DNA of 64,000 nucleotides from Deltaproteobacteria bacterium (GCA_020853705.1 JADYYK010000003.1:1-64000); one strand, 5' to 3'; numbered from the stretch's first letter, positions 8,017 through 18,805 are shown. A program made the numbers and translations. Notes: generated by a model not told the origin, from the letters alone.

Positions 8017-10281
8017 ATGACGCCCCGAGGTGCACCCTCGAAGTTGCGCATCGTGACCAAGTTCCCCGACAGGGCGACCTTCTCGGAGCGCTTTGCCAAG
8101 TTCGTGGTCCCCGACGGCATGTTCGTGGTCTCCAAGCACCCGCGCACGCCGGGCACCCGCCTGCCCTTCTCGGTCGAGCTCACCGACGGCCGCGTCATGC
8201 TGGACGGCGAGGGCGAGGTGCTGGAGATGTCGGCCAGCCCCAACCTGCCGCCCGATCGCACCGGCATGCGCCTCAAGTTCCTCGAGCTGACACCCGAGAG
8301 CCGCACCCTGGTCGACGAGATGGTCAGCTCGCGCCCGCCGATCACCGCCACCGGCCAGTATCGCAAGGCCCACACGGTGCCCATCGCCGGCAAGCCGCTG
8401 CCACCGCTGCCGCCGGCGCGCGGGCCGGGCGGACCGCCGCCGTCGCCACCCGCCGACCCCGGCGCCAAGAAGACGCTGATGGGCATGGCCGCGCTGGGTG
8501 CGCCCAAGGCCGCCGCGCCGATGCACCTGCCGTCGCGCAGCCCGCAGATCCCGACCCGGCCCGGCCTGGTGCCGCCGGCGCCCGATGGCCGGCGCTATGC
8601 CGAGAAGATGCCCGGCGAGCTGCGCGAGCAGCGCACCCCGGGCTCGCCCTACATCCTGCCCGCCAACCCGTTCTCGGGCGTCGACAACGACGCGCTCGAC
8701 GGCTTCGTCGATTGCACCCTGTACGAGGACACCAACGTCGGCTTCGATCCGTCGCAGACGTCCGATTCGGCGACCACCAACGTCGACAGCTCGCTGTCGG
8801 GTGAGGCGGCGCGCTGGCTCGACGGCACCGGACCGCAGCCAGCGGTGGCCGCGGGCGCGGCCATCGACAGCATCGCCTCGCCACGCACGCCGTCGTTTGG
8901 CGCGCCGCCGGCCCCGGGCAAGCAGTTCCCGCCGGGCACCGGCCCTGGTTCGCGCTGGGATACCCCCATCGAGCCCGCGGCGCTGCCGTCGAGCGAACCG
9001 CTGAGCATCCCGGGCACCAGCATCGGCCTGCCGCCAGGCCCGCCGCCTGCGCCGCTGGCGCAGCGCACGGCCGCCGCGCCGCCGCTGGCGCAGCGCACGG
9101 CCGCCGCGCCGCCGCCGTCGCCGCCGGCGCCGCCCGCGATGCCGGCGCTGTTCCCGCCGCCAGAGCAGTACATGCCCGCGGGGCCGGGGCCGCAGCCGTT
9201 CTCGATCGACCAGGTCGCGCCCGAGCTGGCCAGCGGGTCGCCGCTGCCCGACGCGCCACCCGCGCCGCCCGCTGGCGCCGCGCCGCTGGCGATGTTCGAC
9301 CTGCCGCCCGCGCTGGCGCCGCAGGGACGCTTCCCTTCACAGGTCGGCGGCATGGGCATGTCGCCGCCGCTGGACCAGGCCCTGCAGCGTGGCAAGTCGG
9401 CCTACGAGCTGCCGCTGCCGGTGCCCGACGACATGACCACCCGGCTGCCGCCCCGCATGGACCTGGGGCAGCGCAAGCTGCTGCCGCTCATCCTGGCCGG
9501 CTTCGCGGTGGTGGCCGTGCTGGCCATCGTCATCATCTTCGGCTTCGGCGGTGACAAGAAGAAGAAGGGCGGCGCCAGCCCGTCGCCCTCGGTGGCCGCC
9601 CTGGCGTCGCCGTCGGCCTCACCCGAAGCGACCGACGAACCAGCCCCGAGCGCGTCGGCCTCACCAGCCGCCTCCACCAGCCCTGACAAGAGCCCGCCCC
9701 CCAGCGCGAGCGCCAGCCCCAGCCCGACCCCGGTCGCCAGCGCCAGCCCGGCCCCCAGCGCCAGCCCCGCCAGCAGCCCCAGCCCGATCCCGCTGACCAC
9801 CGGCGGCGGCGACTGCATCGTCTCGGTCAAGTCTGACCGCGAGGCCACCGTCATCATCCGCGGCAAGAAGCTGGGTGACACCCCGCAGGAGGTGCCGGCC
9901 CCCTGCGGCGCGCCGCTCAAGGTCGTCATCTCGCACCCGCGCTACGAGAAGTTCGAGCAGACCGTGACCCCGACCGCCGGCGAGCCCACCGTGGTGTCGG
10001 CAGCGCTGGAGCGCCCGGTCGCCAAGCTGCGCATCAGCTCGACTCCGCCCGGCGCCAGCGTGCGCATCGACGGCAAGAGCGCCGGCACCACGCCGACCAC
10101 GGCCACCGTGAAGGGCTTCTCGCAGATGAAGATCGAGCTCTCGCTCAGCGGCTACAAGAGCTACTCGACCAGGACCTACATCAAGGGCCGCTCGGGCAGC
10201 GTCAACGCCAAGCTGGAGTCGACCAAGAAGGTCAAGCCGCAGCCCAAGTCCCGGAAGAAGACCAGCAAGCCCGACCTGTAG
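8017..10281 (+). CDS. PilZ-like domain protein with Pro-rich linker, transmembrane helix and PEGA-like C terminus
   Basis: About 754 aa from ATG 8017; the frame is open upstream (GTG 7948) and the start is uncertain because no good ribosome-binding site is visible. Residues 1-100 match the myxobacterial PilZ-type family TIGR02266 (L-P-F-S-V-E-L, then M-S-A-S-P, then G-M-R-L-K-F). The classical RxxxR of c-di-GMP binders is not evident, so ligand binding is doubtful. A very Pro/Ala-rich linker (150-480) contains an exact 30-bp tandem repeat. One transmembrane helix (about 490-510) and a Ser/Ala/Pro spacer lead to two PEGA-like beta repeats (about 600-730). Probably an inner-membrane protein with a cytoplasmic PilZ-like sensor and an extracytoplasmic PEGA part. 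Confidence 0.72.
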   Translation: MTPRGAPSKLRIVTKFPDRATFSERFAKFVVPDGMFVVSKHPRTPGTRLPFSVELTDGRVMLDGEGEVLEMSASPNLPPDRTGMRLKFLELTPESRTLVDEMVSSRPPITATGQYRKAHTVPIAGKPLPPLPPARGPGGPPPSPPADPGAKKTLMGMAALGAPKAAAPMHLPSRSPQIPTRPGLVPPAPDGRRYAEKMPGELREQRTPGSPYILPANPFSGVDNDALDGFVDCTLYEDTNVGFDPSQTSDSATTNVDSSLSGEAARWLDGTGPQPAVAAGAAIDSIASPRTPSFGAPPAPGKQFPPGTGPGSRWDTPIEPAALPSSEPLSIPGTSIGLPPGPPPAPLAQRTAAAPPLAQRTAAAPPPSPPAPPAMPALFPPPEQYMPAGPGPQPFSIDQVAPELASGSPLPDAPPAPPAGAAPLAMFDLPPALAPQGRFPSQVGGMGMSPPLDQALQRGKSAYELPLPVPDDMTTRLPPRMDLGQRKLLPLILAGFAVVAVLAIVIIFGFGGDKKKKGGASPSPSVAALASPSASPEATDEPAPSASASPAASTSPDKSPPPSASASPSPTPVASASPAPSASPASSPSPIPLTTGGGDCIVSVKSDREATVIIRGKKLGDTPQEVPAPCGAPLKVVISHPRYEKFEQTVTPTAGEPTVVSAALERPVAKLRISSTPPGASVRIDGKSAGTTPTTATVKGFSQMKIELSLSGYKSYSTRTYIKGRSGSVNAKLESTKKVKPQPKSRKKTSKPDL
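9051..9110 (+). repeat. Exact 30-bp tandem duplication inside the PilZ/PEGA gene
   Basis: The 30 bases 9051-9080 are repeated exactly at 9081-9110, in frame, giving two copies of a ten-residue Pro/Ala/Gln/Arg unit in the linker. The lack of divergence suggests a recent slippage duplication. Confidence 0.9.
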
Positions 10282-10293
10282 CCAGCCGGGCCG

Positions 10294-10644
10294 CTACCGC
10301 GTCGCCGCCGCGGCCTGGTCGGGATGCTCGTCGAGGAACGCCTTGCGGCTCTCGCGCGTGATCTCGACCACCAGGTCGGCGTCCGAGCAGCGCGCCTGAC
10401 AGCCCAGCCGCGACTCGGGGCGGACATCGAAGGCCTTGTCCATGATGTCGTCCTCGCGCTCGTCGATCTCGGACAGCGAGTCGAGCCCCTGGCGCACCCA
10501 GACGTGGCAGGTCGAGCAGGCCAGGTTGCCACCGCAGGCGCTCCCCACCTGCGCGCCACACGCCCGCGCGGCCTCGAGCACCGAGGTGCCCGGCGCGACA
10601 TCGACCTCGTGCGGGTCGGGTCCCAGAAACTGGATCTTCGGCAT
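10294..10644 (-). CDS. fdx: ISC-type [2Fe-2S] ferredoxin
   Basis: A 116-aa adrenodoxin/ISC-type ferredoxin. Cluster ligands follow the C-x5-C-x2-C pattern in G-S-A-C-G-G-N-L-A-C-S-T-C, with the fourth Cys in L-G-C-Q-A about 36 residues later. It donates electrons for sulfur reduction or cluster formation on IscU. It is the last gene of the isc operon, 18 bp after hscA, and runs convergently into the PilZ/PEGA gene only 12 bp away. The C-terminal extension after the last Cys is about 30 residues and Ala-rich. No iscX follows. Confidence 0.92.
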   Translation of the reverse strand: MPKIQFLGPDPHEVDVAPGTSVLEAARACGAQVGSACGGNLACSTCHVWVRQGLDSLSEIDEREDDIMDKAFDVRPESRLGCQARCSDADLVVEITRESRKAFLDEHPDQAAAATR

Positions 10645-10662
10645 GGTCTCCTGGAGCGGAAG

Positions 10663-12563
<1,901 letters not shown>

Positions 12564-12567
<4 letters not shown>

Positions 12568-13148
12568 GCTGCCACCTCGTCGTCGTCGCCACCGCCAGCC
12601 TCGACCTCGTCGAGAAAGCGGCGGAAATAGCGCAGCTCGATGACCGCCGCCGTGACCCGCCCGGTGTCCCCCGCCGCGAATCCCGCCGCGACCTCGGCCA
12701 GCGCCGCCGCCGCCCGCGCGCGCACGTCGGTGGTCATCGCCCCGACGCGCACCGCATCGTGGGCCTCGCGCGCCTCCAGCAGGCCCTCGCGCAGCTCCAT
12801 GATCTCCATCAGGAACGCCGGCGCCGCCTTGGGCCCGCCGCCGTCCTCGCGCCCGACATCCACGCCGACCAGGCCGAGCAGGTACTCGGCGCGGCGCACC
12901 GGGTCCTTCAGCGTCTTGTAGGCCTGGTTGAGGTCGGTGGCGCGGCGCAGCGACAGCATGCGCGTCGCCGGCGCCGCGGTCACGAAGCGGTCCGGGTGCA
13001 GCTTGCGCGACAGCGCCTTGTAGCGCTGCTCGAGCTCGCGCGCGTCCAGCACGAACGTGCGCGGCACGCCGAGGACGTCGAAGTGGGTCTCGCCTGCCCG
13101 CGCAGGGACGAGCTCCCCGGTGGCGTCGATGCAGCTCGATTCGCTCAT
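12564..13148 (-). CDS. hscB: J-domain co-chaperone HscB
   Basis: A 194-aa protein with an N-terminal J domain (about residues 22-95) carrying the invariant H-P-D in L-H-P-D-R-F. A C-terminal helical IscU-binding domain follows (about 105-185; M-E-I-M-E-L-R-E segment). HscB delivers IscU to HscA and stimulates its ATPase. Length matches the family (about 170-200). The first 15-20 residues contain a single Cys and no tetracysteine zinc motif of the eukaryotic type. It lies between iscA (15 bp) and hscA (4-bp overlap). Confidence 0.92.
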
Positions 13149-13163
13149 GACTTCACACAGCAG

Positions 13164-13559
13164 CTAGAACTGGACGGACTCGCCGCAGCCGCACGCGCCC
13201 TTGACGTTGGGATTGAGGAACTTGAAGCCGTGACCCATCATCTGGGTCACGAAGTCGAGCGTGGTGCCGCCCAGGTACACCAGGCTCTTCTTGTCGACGA
13301 AGACCTTGACGCCGCCCTTCTCGACCACGGTGTCGCCCAGGCGCGGCGCGCCGTCGGCCCACTCGAACAGGTAGGCGAAGCCGGTGCAGCCACCGCCGCG
13401 GATGCCGACGCGTAGCGCCGCCTCCGGCGTGCCGCGCTTGCCCGCCTGCTTGCGGATCTCGTTCACCGCGCTGTCGGTCAAGGCGATGGTCTTCTTGGAG
13501 GCGGCTTCCTTCTCCGCCTCCGTCATCACCTTGTCGCGATCGACTGCCTGGGTCTCCAT
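13164..13559 (-). CDS. iscA: A-type iron-sulfur carrier IscA
   Basis: A 131-aa A-type carrier. The three conserved cysteines are present: G-G-G-C-T-G-F and the C-terminal G-A-C-G-C-G-E-S pair. It accepts or donates Fe or Fe-S clusters downstream of IscU. I placed the start at ATG 13559 because a GAGG ribosome-binding site lies just upstream; the longer open frame overlaps iscU and is not A-type sequence. It carries about 25 extra N-terminal charged residues compared with E. coli IscA. A second A-type carrier is encoded at 25325-25726. Confidence 0.92.
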   Translation of the reverse strand: METQAVDRDKVMTEAEKEAASKKTIALTDSAVNEIRKQAGKRGTPEAALRVGIRGGGCTGFAYLFEWADGAPRLGDTVVEKGGVKVFVDKKSLVYLGGTTLDFVTQMMGHGFKFLNPNVKGACGCGESVQF

Positions 13560-13582
13560 GTGCGTGTCCTCGTGACCCGGGG

Positions 13583-13966
13583 TTACCGGGCCCGCTTGGC
13601 CTTGTAGTCGGCGATGGCGGCCTTGATGGCGTCCTCGGCCAGCACCGAGCAGTGGATCTTCACCGGGGGCAGGTTCAGCTCCTCGGCGATCTTGGTGTTC
13701 TTGACCTCCATCGCCTGGTCGACCGTCATGCCCTTGACCCACTCGGTCACCAGAGACGACGACGCGATGGCGCTGCCACAGCCGAAGGTCTTGAACTTGG
13801 CGTCCTGGATGACGCCGTCGTCCCCGATCTTGAGCTGCAGCTTCATGACGTCACCGCACGCCGGCGCGCCGACCAGCCCGGTCCCGACGTTGGGATCGTT
13901 CTTGTCCAGGCTGCCCACGTTGCGCGGGTTCTCGTAGTGCTCGATGACCTTTTCGCTGTACGCCAT
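13583..13966 (-). CDS. iscU: Iron-sulfur cluster scaffold IscU
   Basis: A 127-aa scaffold with the three cluster-ligand cysteines in canonical motifs ([24 protein letters not shown]), the conserved Asp after the first Cys, and the HscA-recognition motif L-P-P-V-K directly before the third Cys. Clusters are assembled here from IscS-derived sulfur and iron, then released by HscA/HscB. The start at ATG 13966 has a GGAG ribosome-binding site. An 82-bp gap separates it from iscS, the largest inside the operon; I see no hairpin or promoter there that I would call. Confidence 0.95.
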   Translation of the reverse strand: MAYSEKVIEHYENPRNVGSLDKNDPNVGTGLVGAPACGDVMKLQLKIGDDGVIQDAKFKTFGCGSAIASSSLVTEWVKGMTVDQAMEVKNTKIAEELNLPPVKIHCSVLAEDAIKAAIADYKAKRAR

Positions 13967-14048
13967 GATGTTTCTCCTCGAACCCTTGATTCAGATGCTG
14001 CAACCCGGAGACGGAAACGGAGACGGACACCGACTCGCTAGACGCGAG

Positions 14049-15281
14049 TCAGTGGTGCGCGCCCGCCTCCCACTGGATCGACTTCAGATCGACGCCGTCC
14101 TGGAACATCTCCCACAGCGGCGACAGCGCGCGCAGGCGCTCGACCTTCTCGACGATGGTTGACACCACATGGTCGACCTCCTCCTCGGTGTTGAAGCGGC
14201 CCAGGCCGAAGCGCAGCGACGAGTGCGCCATCTCCTCGCCGATGCCCAGCGCGCGCAGCACGTACGACGGCTCCAGCGAGGCCGACGTGCACGCCGACCC
14301 CGACGACACCGCCAGCTCCTTGAGCGCCATCAGCAGCGACTCGCCCTCGACATAGCCGAACGAGATGTTGAGGTTGCCGGGCAGCCGGTGCTCCAGCGAG
14401 CCGTTGACGAAGGTCTCGGGCAGACGGGCCTGGATCTCCTTGCGCAGCTTCTCGCGCAGCGCCAGCAGGCGCATGCCCTCGGCCGCCATCTCGTCCTTGG
14501 CGATCTTGGCCGCCATGCCGAAGCCGACGATGCCCGGCACGTTCAGGGTGCCCGAGCGCATGCCGCGCTCGTGACCGCCACCGTCGATGATGGGGTCGAT
14601 GCGCACGCGCGGCTTGCGCCGCACATACAGCGCGCCGACCCCCTTGGGGCCGTACATCTTGTGCGCCGTCAGCGACGCCAGATCCACGCGCGCCGCCTCG
14701 ACGTCGAACGGCACCTTGCCGATGCCCTGCACCGCGTCGGTGTGGAACAGCGTCAGCTTGTTCTTGCGCTTGATCAGCTCGCCGATGGCGACGAGGTCCT
14801 GGATGACGCCGATCTCGTTGTTGGCCAGCATGATCGAGACCAGCAGCGTCTTGTCGGTGATGGCGGCCTCGAGCTTGCCGAGGTTCACGCGCCCGTCGGT
14901 CTCGACCGGCAGGTAGGTGACCTGGAAGCCCTCCTTCTCGAGGCGCTTCATCGAGTCCAGCACCGCCTTGTGCTCGGTCTCCACCGTGATGAGGTGGTTA
15001 CCGCGGCCCTTGTGGAACCAGGCCGCGCCCTTGATGGCGAGGTTGTCCGACTCGGTCGCGCCCGAGGTGAAGACGATCTCCTTGGCGCTGGCGCCGATCA
15101 GGGCGGCGACGTGGCCGCGCGCCTGCTCGACGGCCTCCTCGGCGCGCCAGCCGAAGACATGGGTGCGGCTGGCGGCGTTGCCGAAGTCGGTGGTGAAGTA
15201 CGGCAGCATGGCCTCGAGCACACGCGGATCCACCGGCGTGGTCGAGTGGTTGTCCATGAAGATGGGGAGCTTGAGGGCCAT
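14049..15281 (-). CDS. iscS: Cysteine desulfurase IscS
   Basis: A 410-aa PLP enzyme converting cysteine to alanine and passing persulfide sulfur to IscU. Motifs: M-D-N-H-S-T-T-P at the N terminus, T-S-G-A-T-E-S-D-N for cofactor phosphate binding, the Schiff-base lysine in [12 protein letters not shown], and the mobile-loop catalytic Cys in [10 protein letters not shown], all typical of group I NifS/IscS. The start ATG 15281 overlaps the merR stop as TGATG, so regulator and desulfurase are translationally coupled. Length fits the family (about 404). Confidence 0.95.
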   Translation of the reverse strand: MALKLPIFMDNHSTTPVDPRVLEAMLPYFTTDFGNAASRTHVFGWRAEEAVEQARGHVAALIGASAKEIVFTSGATESDNLAIKGAAWFHKGRGNHLITVETEHKAVLDSMKRLEKEGFQVTYLPVETDGRVNLGKLEAAITDKTLLVSIMLANNEIGVIQDLVAIGELIKRKNKLTLFHTDAVQGIGKVPFDVEAARVDLASLTAHKMYGPKGVGALYVRRKPRVRIDPIIDGGGHERGMRSGTLNVPGIVGFGMAAKIAKDEMAAEGMRLLALREKLRKEIQARLPETFVNGSLEHRLPGNLNISFGYVEGESLLMALKELAVSSGSACTSASLEPSYVLRALGIGEEMAHSSLRFGLGRFNTEEEVDHVVSTIVEKVERLRALSPLWEMFQDGVDLKSIQWEAGAHH

Positions 15282-15862
15282 CAGACGTTGTCCTTTGCCT
15301 TGGCTTCGTGCGCTTCGGGCGCTTCGGGCGCCAGAGGTCGGCGCACGAGGCTGGTATCCGGGCGATCGTAGGGGCGCGCCGTGGCCAGCCCCGCGACCAG
15401 CCCGGGCTGCGCCTCGGGGGTGTGGCCGTGGTGATCGCACACGCCGCACTCGTGCACTTCGTGGCTGGGCTCGCAGCCCGAGCAGCTGGCCAGATAGTCC
15501 AGGCTGGCGACCAGGTCACGCTCCAGCGTGCGCAGCTGGGCGATCTGGGCGCGCGTCTCGGCGAGCTTGGTCTCGAACACCGAGCGCGCGCTGGCCATGG
15601 CCTCGGGTGCGGCCATCGACGACTCGAAGGTCTTGAGGAACTGCTGGATCTCGGGCAGCGACAGCCCCATGGTCTGCAGCTTGGCGATCCACTCGATGCG
15701 CGCGATGGCGTCGGGGCCGTACAGCCGGTAGCCGCCCTGCGATCGCGACACCGGCTTGAGCAGCTTGAGCTCCTCGTACAGGTGCAGCGCGCGCACGGTC
15801 TTTCCGGTCAGCTTGGCGAGCTCACCGACGCGGAGCGTGCTCTGTTGAGTGGTTGCCGGCAT
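15281..15862 (-). CDS. MerR-family regulator with a C-terminal Cys/His cluster, in the iscR position of the ISC operon
   Basis: A 193-aa protein from ATG 15862 (TTG 15880 is the alternative). The N-terminal winged HTH is clear MerR (L-R-V-G-E-L-A-K, then Y-R-L-Y-G-P-D), followed by the MerR dimerisation coiled coil (about 85-125). After it comes C-S-G-C, then [10 protein letters not shown]: four cysteines and several histidines over about 22 residues, able to bind an Fe-S cluster or metal. The last about 40 residues are low-complexity. IscR, the usual Rrf2-type sensor, is absent from the operon. I infer that this protein senses Fe-S, iron or redox state and controls the operon. SoxR has a differently spaced C-x2-C-x-C-x5-C, so the name is not transferred. 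Confidence 0.85.
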   Translation of the reverse strand: MPATTQQSTLRVGELAKLTGKTVRALHLYEELKLLKPVSRSQGGYRLYGPDAIARIEWIAKLQTMGLSLPEIQQFLKTFESSMAAPEAMASARSVFETKLAETRAQIAQLRTLERDLVASLDYLASCSGCEPSHEVHECGVCDHHGHTPEAQPGLVAGLATARPYDRPDTSLVRRPLAPEAPEAHEAKAKDNV

Positions 15863-15881
15863 GGTCTTGATTGCTGTCAAA

Positions 15882-15973
15882 CCCTTACGTGCGGGTGAGG
15901 GTTGTCAATGAGAGGAATATGTCCCCCCGCACACGGGGAGTCAAGGACTTTCACCCTCACGTATGCGTGAGCC
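15882..15973. promoter_or_regulatory. Pair of related operator-like inverted repeats flanking the isc promoter
   Basis: Two 20-bp sites of the form CCCTYAC-N6-GTGAGSS lie at 15882-15901 and 15954-15973 and agree at 14 of 20 positions. The right-hand copy contains a perfect 6-bp palindrome (CTCACG-N4-CGTGAG, 15956-15971). The left copy is flanked by TGTCAA and TTGTCAA. They flank the predicted 19-bp-spacer promoter and may be sites for the operon's MerR protein or a second regulator. Confidence 0.5.
15914..15944 (-). promoter_or_regulatory. MerR-type promoter for the isc operon (19-bp spacer with dyad)
   Basis: On the minus strand TTGACT (15944-15939) is separated by 19 bp from TATTCC (15919-15914). 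The spacer contains a perfect inverted repeat CCCCG-N4-CGGGG (15925-15938). An over-long 19-bp spacer with a central dyad is the hallmark of promoters untwisted by MerR-family activators. The start codon of merR lies about 50 bp downstream. Confidence 0.6.
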
Positions 15974-15996
15974 TTGGACCTGTGGTTCATTGATGC

Positions 15997-17037
15997 TCAG
16001 GTACCTGGAATGACGAGGATCTTCCCAAAGGGGCCGCGAGCCTCCAGGCGCTCATGTGCGGCCACAATGGCCTCGCGGCTCATGCCGATCTGGCTGTCGA
16101 TGACCGGCTTCAGCCGTCCCTTGGCGACGTGGTCCAGGATGTCGAACAGGTCGGCCTTGGTGCCCATGGTCGAGCCATAGATGGTCAGCTGTCGGAAGAA
16201 GACGTGACGCAGATCGGTCTGCGCCATGTGCCCGCTGGTCGACCCACAGGTGACGATACGGCCGCCGCGTGCCGCGGCCAGGATGGACTTCTCCCAGGTC
16301 GCCGCGCCGACATGCTCGAAGACGACGTCGACCCCGCGCTTGCCGGTGATGCGGCGGGTCTCGGCGACCAGATCGGCGGTCGCGTAGTTGATGCCGTGGT
16401 GCGCGCCCAGCTCGCGGGCGCGGGCCAGCTTGTCGTCGGTGGACGCCGCGGCGATGACCTCGGCGCCCAGCAGGCGGGCGATCTGGACCCCGGCCACGCC
16501 GACGCCCGAGCCCGCGGCCAGCACCAGCACGGTCTCGCCGGGGCGCACATTGGCCTTGGTCACCAGCATCTGCCACGCGGTCAGGAACGTGGTCGGGATG
16601 GCCGCCAGCTCGGCCAGCGGCAGCCCGGCCGGCGCGGCCACCACGTTGCCGGCCGCGATGAGCAGGTATTCGGCCATGCCGCCGCGCGCGTGCTCGCCGA
16701 CCAGCCCGAAGTGACGGCACTCGTTGTCACGCCCGGCCGCGCAGGCCCGGCAGCGCCCACATGACAGCACCGGGTGCACGACCACGGGGGCGCCCACCGC
16801 CCAGCCGCTGACCCCGACACCGACGGCGTCGATGGTGCCCGCGATGTCCGCCCCCGGGATGTGCGGCATCTCCAGCTTGACGCCCGGGATGCCGCGGCGG
16901 ACCCAGACATCGAGGTGGTTCATGGCGCAGGCCGCGACCTTGACCCGGACCTGCCCCGGCCCCGGCTCCAGGGTCGGCAGCTCGCCGACCTCGATGACGT
17001 CGAGACCACCATGCTCACGATAGGTGACAGCTCTCAT
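15997..17037 (-). CDS. Zinc-type alcohol dehydrogenase/quinone oxidoreductase family protein
   Basis: A 346-aa medium-chain dehydrogenase/reductase. The N-terminal GroES-like domain holds A-C-A-M-N-H-L-D-V-W (catalytic zinc Cys position) and a structural-zinc motif C-G-R-C-R-A-C-A-A-G-R-D-N-E-C. The Rossmann domain shows A-A-G-S-G-V-G-V-A-G-V-Q-I-A-R-L (about 175). Substrate is unknown; family members reduce quinones, enones or aldehydes with NAD(P)H. The start was set at ATG 17037, matching the family's M-R-A-V opening; ATG 17046 adds three residues. It is divergent from the CapA-like gene and ends 24 bp from the isc operator region. Confidence 0.9.
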   Translation of the reverse strand: MRAVTYREHGGLDVIEVGELPTLEPGPGQVRVKVAACAMNHLDVWVRRGIPGVKLEMPHIPGADIAGTIDAVGVGVSGWAVGAPVVVHPVLSCGRCRACAAGRDNECRHFGLVGEHARGGMAEYLLIAAGNVVAAPAGLPLAELAAIPTTFLTAWQMLVTKANVRPGETVLVLAAGSGVGVAGVQIARLLGAEVIAAASTDDKLARARELGAHHGINYATADLVAETRRITGKRGVDVVFEHVGAATWEKSILAAARGGRIVTCGSTSGHMAQTDLRHVFFRQLTIYGSTMGTKADLFDILDHVAKGRLKPVIDSQIGMSREAIVAAHERLEARGPFGKILVIPGT

Positions 17038-17076
17038 GCGCCGCATCCTGCCGCGCGCGGACGGGCGCAGCAACTG

Positions 17077-17105
17077 TTGCCAACCTCGGGCGGTGCGGCT
17101 AGCGT
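17077..17105 (+). promoter_or_regulatory. Predicted leaderless promoter of the CapA-like gene
   Basis: TTGCCA (17077-17082), 17-bp spacer, TAGCGT (17100-17105), then 7 bp to the ATG at 17113. No Shine-Dalgarno sequence is present. The distance places the transcription start at the initiation codon. Confidence 0.5.
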
Positions 17106-17112
17106 CTGTGCG

Positions 17113-18240
17113 ATGCGAGTCCGCTTCATCGTCCTCGGGCTGTGTGCGTTCGCGAGCAGCGCGCAGGCGGCGCCCACGGCCTCTGCGGCCCCCGCGGCTC
17201 CGCCGGCCCCCGCGGCTCCGGCGGCCCCCGCCGCGAAGCCCGCCACCGGCACCGTCACCCTGCGCGCGGTCGGTGACATCGTCTTTGGCCGCCATCACGA
17301 CGGCGTGCTGCTGCGCTTCAAGGACGACCTCTTCAGCGCTGCCGCGCCGCTGCTGTCGGCCGCCGACCTCGCCTTCGCCAACATCGAGACCCCCATCGTC
17401 GACGGCCCCGACGTGCTGCCCGGCGGGGGCCGTGGCGGCCCGGTGCGCCGCGGCCTGGGCTGGATGCGCTTCCGCGCCGATCCGCCGCGCGCGCGCGCGC
17501 TGGCCGCCGCCGGCTTCGACATCGTGTCGACCGCCAACAACCACGCCTATGACTTCGGCGCCGAGGCGATCCCGGCCACGCGTCGCCACCTCGAGGCGGC
17601 CGGCCTGACCACGCTGGGCAGCGGCGCCGAACCAGCCACGCCGCGCATCCTCGAGCGCAACGGCCTCGAGGTCGGCTTCCTGGGCGCCACCCTGGTGTCG
17701 AACCGCCCCGCCGATCCCGCCGAGCTGTCTTACGTCGAACCCGGCAAGGCCGCCGAGGTGCTGGGTGCGCGCGTGCGAGAGCTGCGCCCGCGGGTCGACG
17801 TCGTGGTGGTCTCGCTGCACTGGGGCGTCGAGTACAACCAGTCGGCCAACGCCGGCCAGATCGCACTCGCGCACGCGCTGGTCGACGCCGGCGCCGACCT
17901 CATCCTCGGCCACCACCCTCACGTGGTCCAGGGCATCGAGCGCTACAAGGGCGCCGTCATCGCCTACTCGCTGGGCAACTTCGTGTTCGACATGGCCGCC
18001 CCGGTCAAGCGCGAGTCGATGATCCTCGACGTGACCTTCACCGCCAGCGCCGCCGCCGGGGCCGGCGGCCGCCCCGTCGTGGCCGCGCGCGCGCTGCCCA
18101 TGCTGATCGATCGCGACCACGTCCCGGCGCCGCCGCCGCCCGCGCGCGCCGCCGCCATGCGCGCCGCCTGGGCCAAGCTGGCGCGTCGCTTCGGCACCAC
18201 CGGCGCCGAGGGCGAGGCCTACGCCCTCGTGATCCCGTAG
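17113..18240 (+). CDS. CapA/PgsA-like metallophosphatase-fold protein, exported
   Basis: A 375-aa protein with a signal peptide (cleavage near A-Q-A at about residue 20) and a Pro/Ala-rich linker to residue 45. The rest is a PGA_cap (CapA) domain of the calcineurin-like superfamily: A-V-G-D-I-V-F-G-R metal-binding opening, A-N-I-E-T-P, T-A-N-N-H-A-Y-D-F-G, S-L-H-W-G-V-E-Y and L-G-H-H-P-H-V-V-Q-G with conserved Asp, Asn and His ligands. CapA proteins take part in poly-gamma-glutamate or polysaccharide export; no capB/capC neighbours are present here, so the role is open. It is followed 11 bp later by an unknown gene on the same strand. Confidence 0.87.
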   Translation: MRVRFIVLGLCAFASSAQAAPTASAAPAAPPAPAAPAAPAAKPATGTVTLRAVGDIVFGRHHDGVLLRFKDDLFSAAAPLLSAADLAFANIETPIVDGPDVLPGGGRGGPVRRGLGWMRFRADPPRARALAAAGFDIVSTANNHAYDFGAEAIPATRRHLEAAGLTTLGSGAEPATPRILERNGLEVGFLGATLVSNRPADPAELSYVEPGKAAEVLGARVRELRPRVDVVVVSLHWGVEYNQSANAGQIALAHALVDAGADLILGHHPHVVQGIERYKGAVIAYSLGNFVFDMAAPVKRESMILDVTFTASAAAGAGGRPVVAARALPMLIDRDHVPAPPPPARAAAMRAAWAKLARRFGTTGAEGEAYALVIP

Positions 18241-18250
18241 TGGCCCTCTG

Positions 18251-18805
18251 ATGGGCAACGTCAAGGGCATCCTGTTCGCCGACTATGTCCGCATGATCCG
18301 CGGCGCCAAGAGCGTCGACTGGTCGCGCCACCTGCAGCCTGACGACCTGCCCTACCTGCGCATGCGCATCGCGCCCGATGAGTGGTATCCCATGGCCAGC
18401 TTCGAGCGCCTGGGCAACGCCATCCTGGCCGAGATCGCGCGCGGCGACCTGCAGGCTGTGCGCATGTGGGGTCGCCTCTCGGTGGAGCCGCTGCGCAGCA
18501 CCAACCCGATGCTGGTCGCCGAGCGCGACCCGGTCGAGAGCCTGACCCGCTTCCGCGTCCTGCGCGGCACCTTCTTCGACTTCGAGGCCATCAGCATCCC
18601 CATGCTGCACGACGGCGAGGCCCGCATCGCCATCGACTACGGCATGGGCATGCCCGCCGAGGAGGCCGCCTGCATGCAGGCCGTCGGCTTCTTCGAGCGC
18701 GTCCTCGAGCTGTCGGGCTGCACCTCGGTGAGCCACCGCTTCCTGGAGCGCTCCTGGGTGGTCGACCCGCGCACGCTGCTCGAGCTGACCTGGCGTCTGG
18801 GCTGA
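18251..18805 (+). CDS. Conserved hypothetical, possibly myxobacterial DUF2378/TIGR02265-like
   Basis: A 184-aa soluble protein beginning V-K-G-I-L-F near residue 4, an opening typical of the Myxococcus paralogous family TIGR02265 (DUF2378). Further recognisable segments are D-E-W-Y-P (about 40), R-M-W-G-R-L-S (about 76), T-F-F-D-F-E (about 115) and I-D-Y-G-M-G (about 132), and a C-terminal L-E-L-T-W-R-L. The family has no established biochemical role; the fold has been compared with haem-NO-binding domains, and the assignment here is tentative. It lies 11 bp after the capA-like gene, probably in the same transcript, and converges on the gene at 18858. Confidence 0.55.
   Translation: MGNVKGILFADYVRMIRGAKSVDWSRHLQPDDLPYLRMRIAPDEWYPMASFERLGNAILAEIARGDLQAVRMWGRLSVEPLRSTNPMLVAERDPVESLTRFRVLRGTFFDFEAISIPMLHDGEARIAIDYGMGMPAEEAACMQAVGFFERVLELSGCTSVSHRFLERSWVVDPRTLLELTWRLG

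Noticed and set aside
13560..13742. N-terminal extension of IscA to 192 residues
   Set aside because: The added part lies inside iscU in another frame and lacks family similarity; GAGG marks the shorter start.
15281..15862. Naming the MerR protein SoxR
   Set aside because: SoxR cysteines are spaced C-x2-C-x-C-x5-C. Here two C-x2-C pairs are separated by about nine residues and flanked by histidines, and the gene leads an isc operon.
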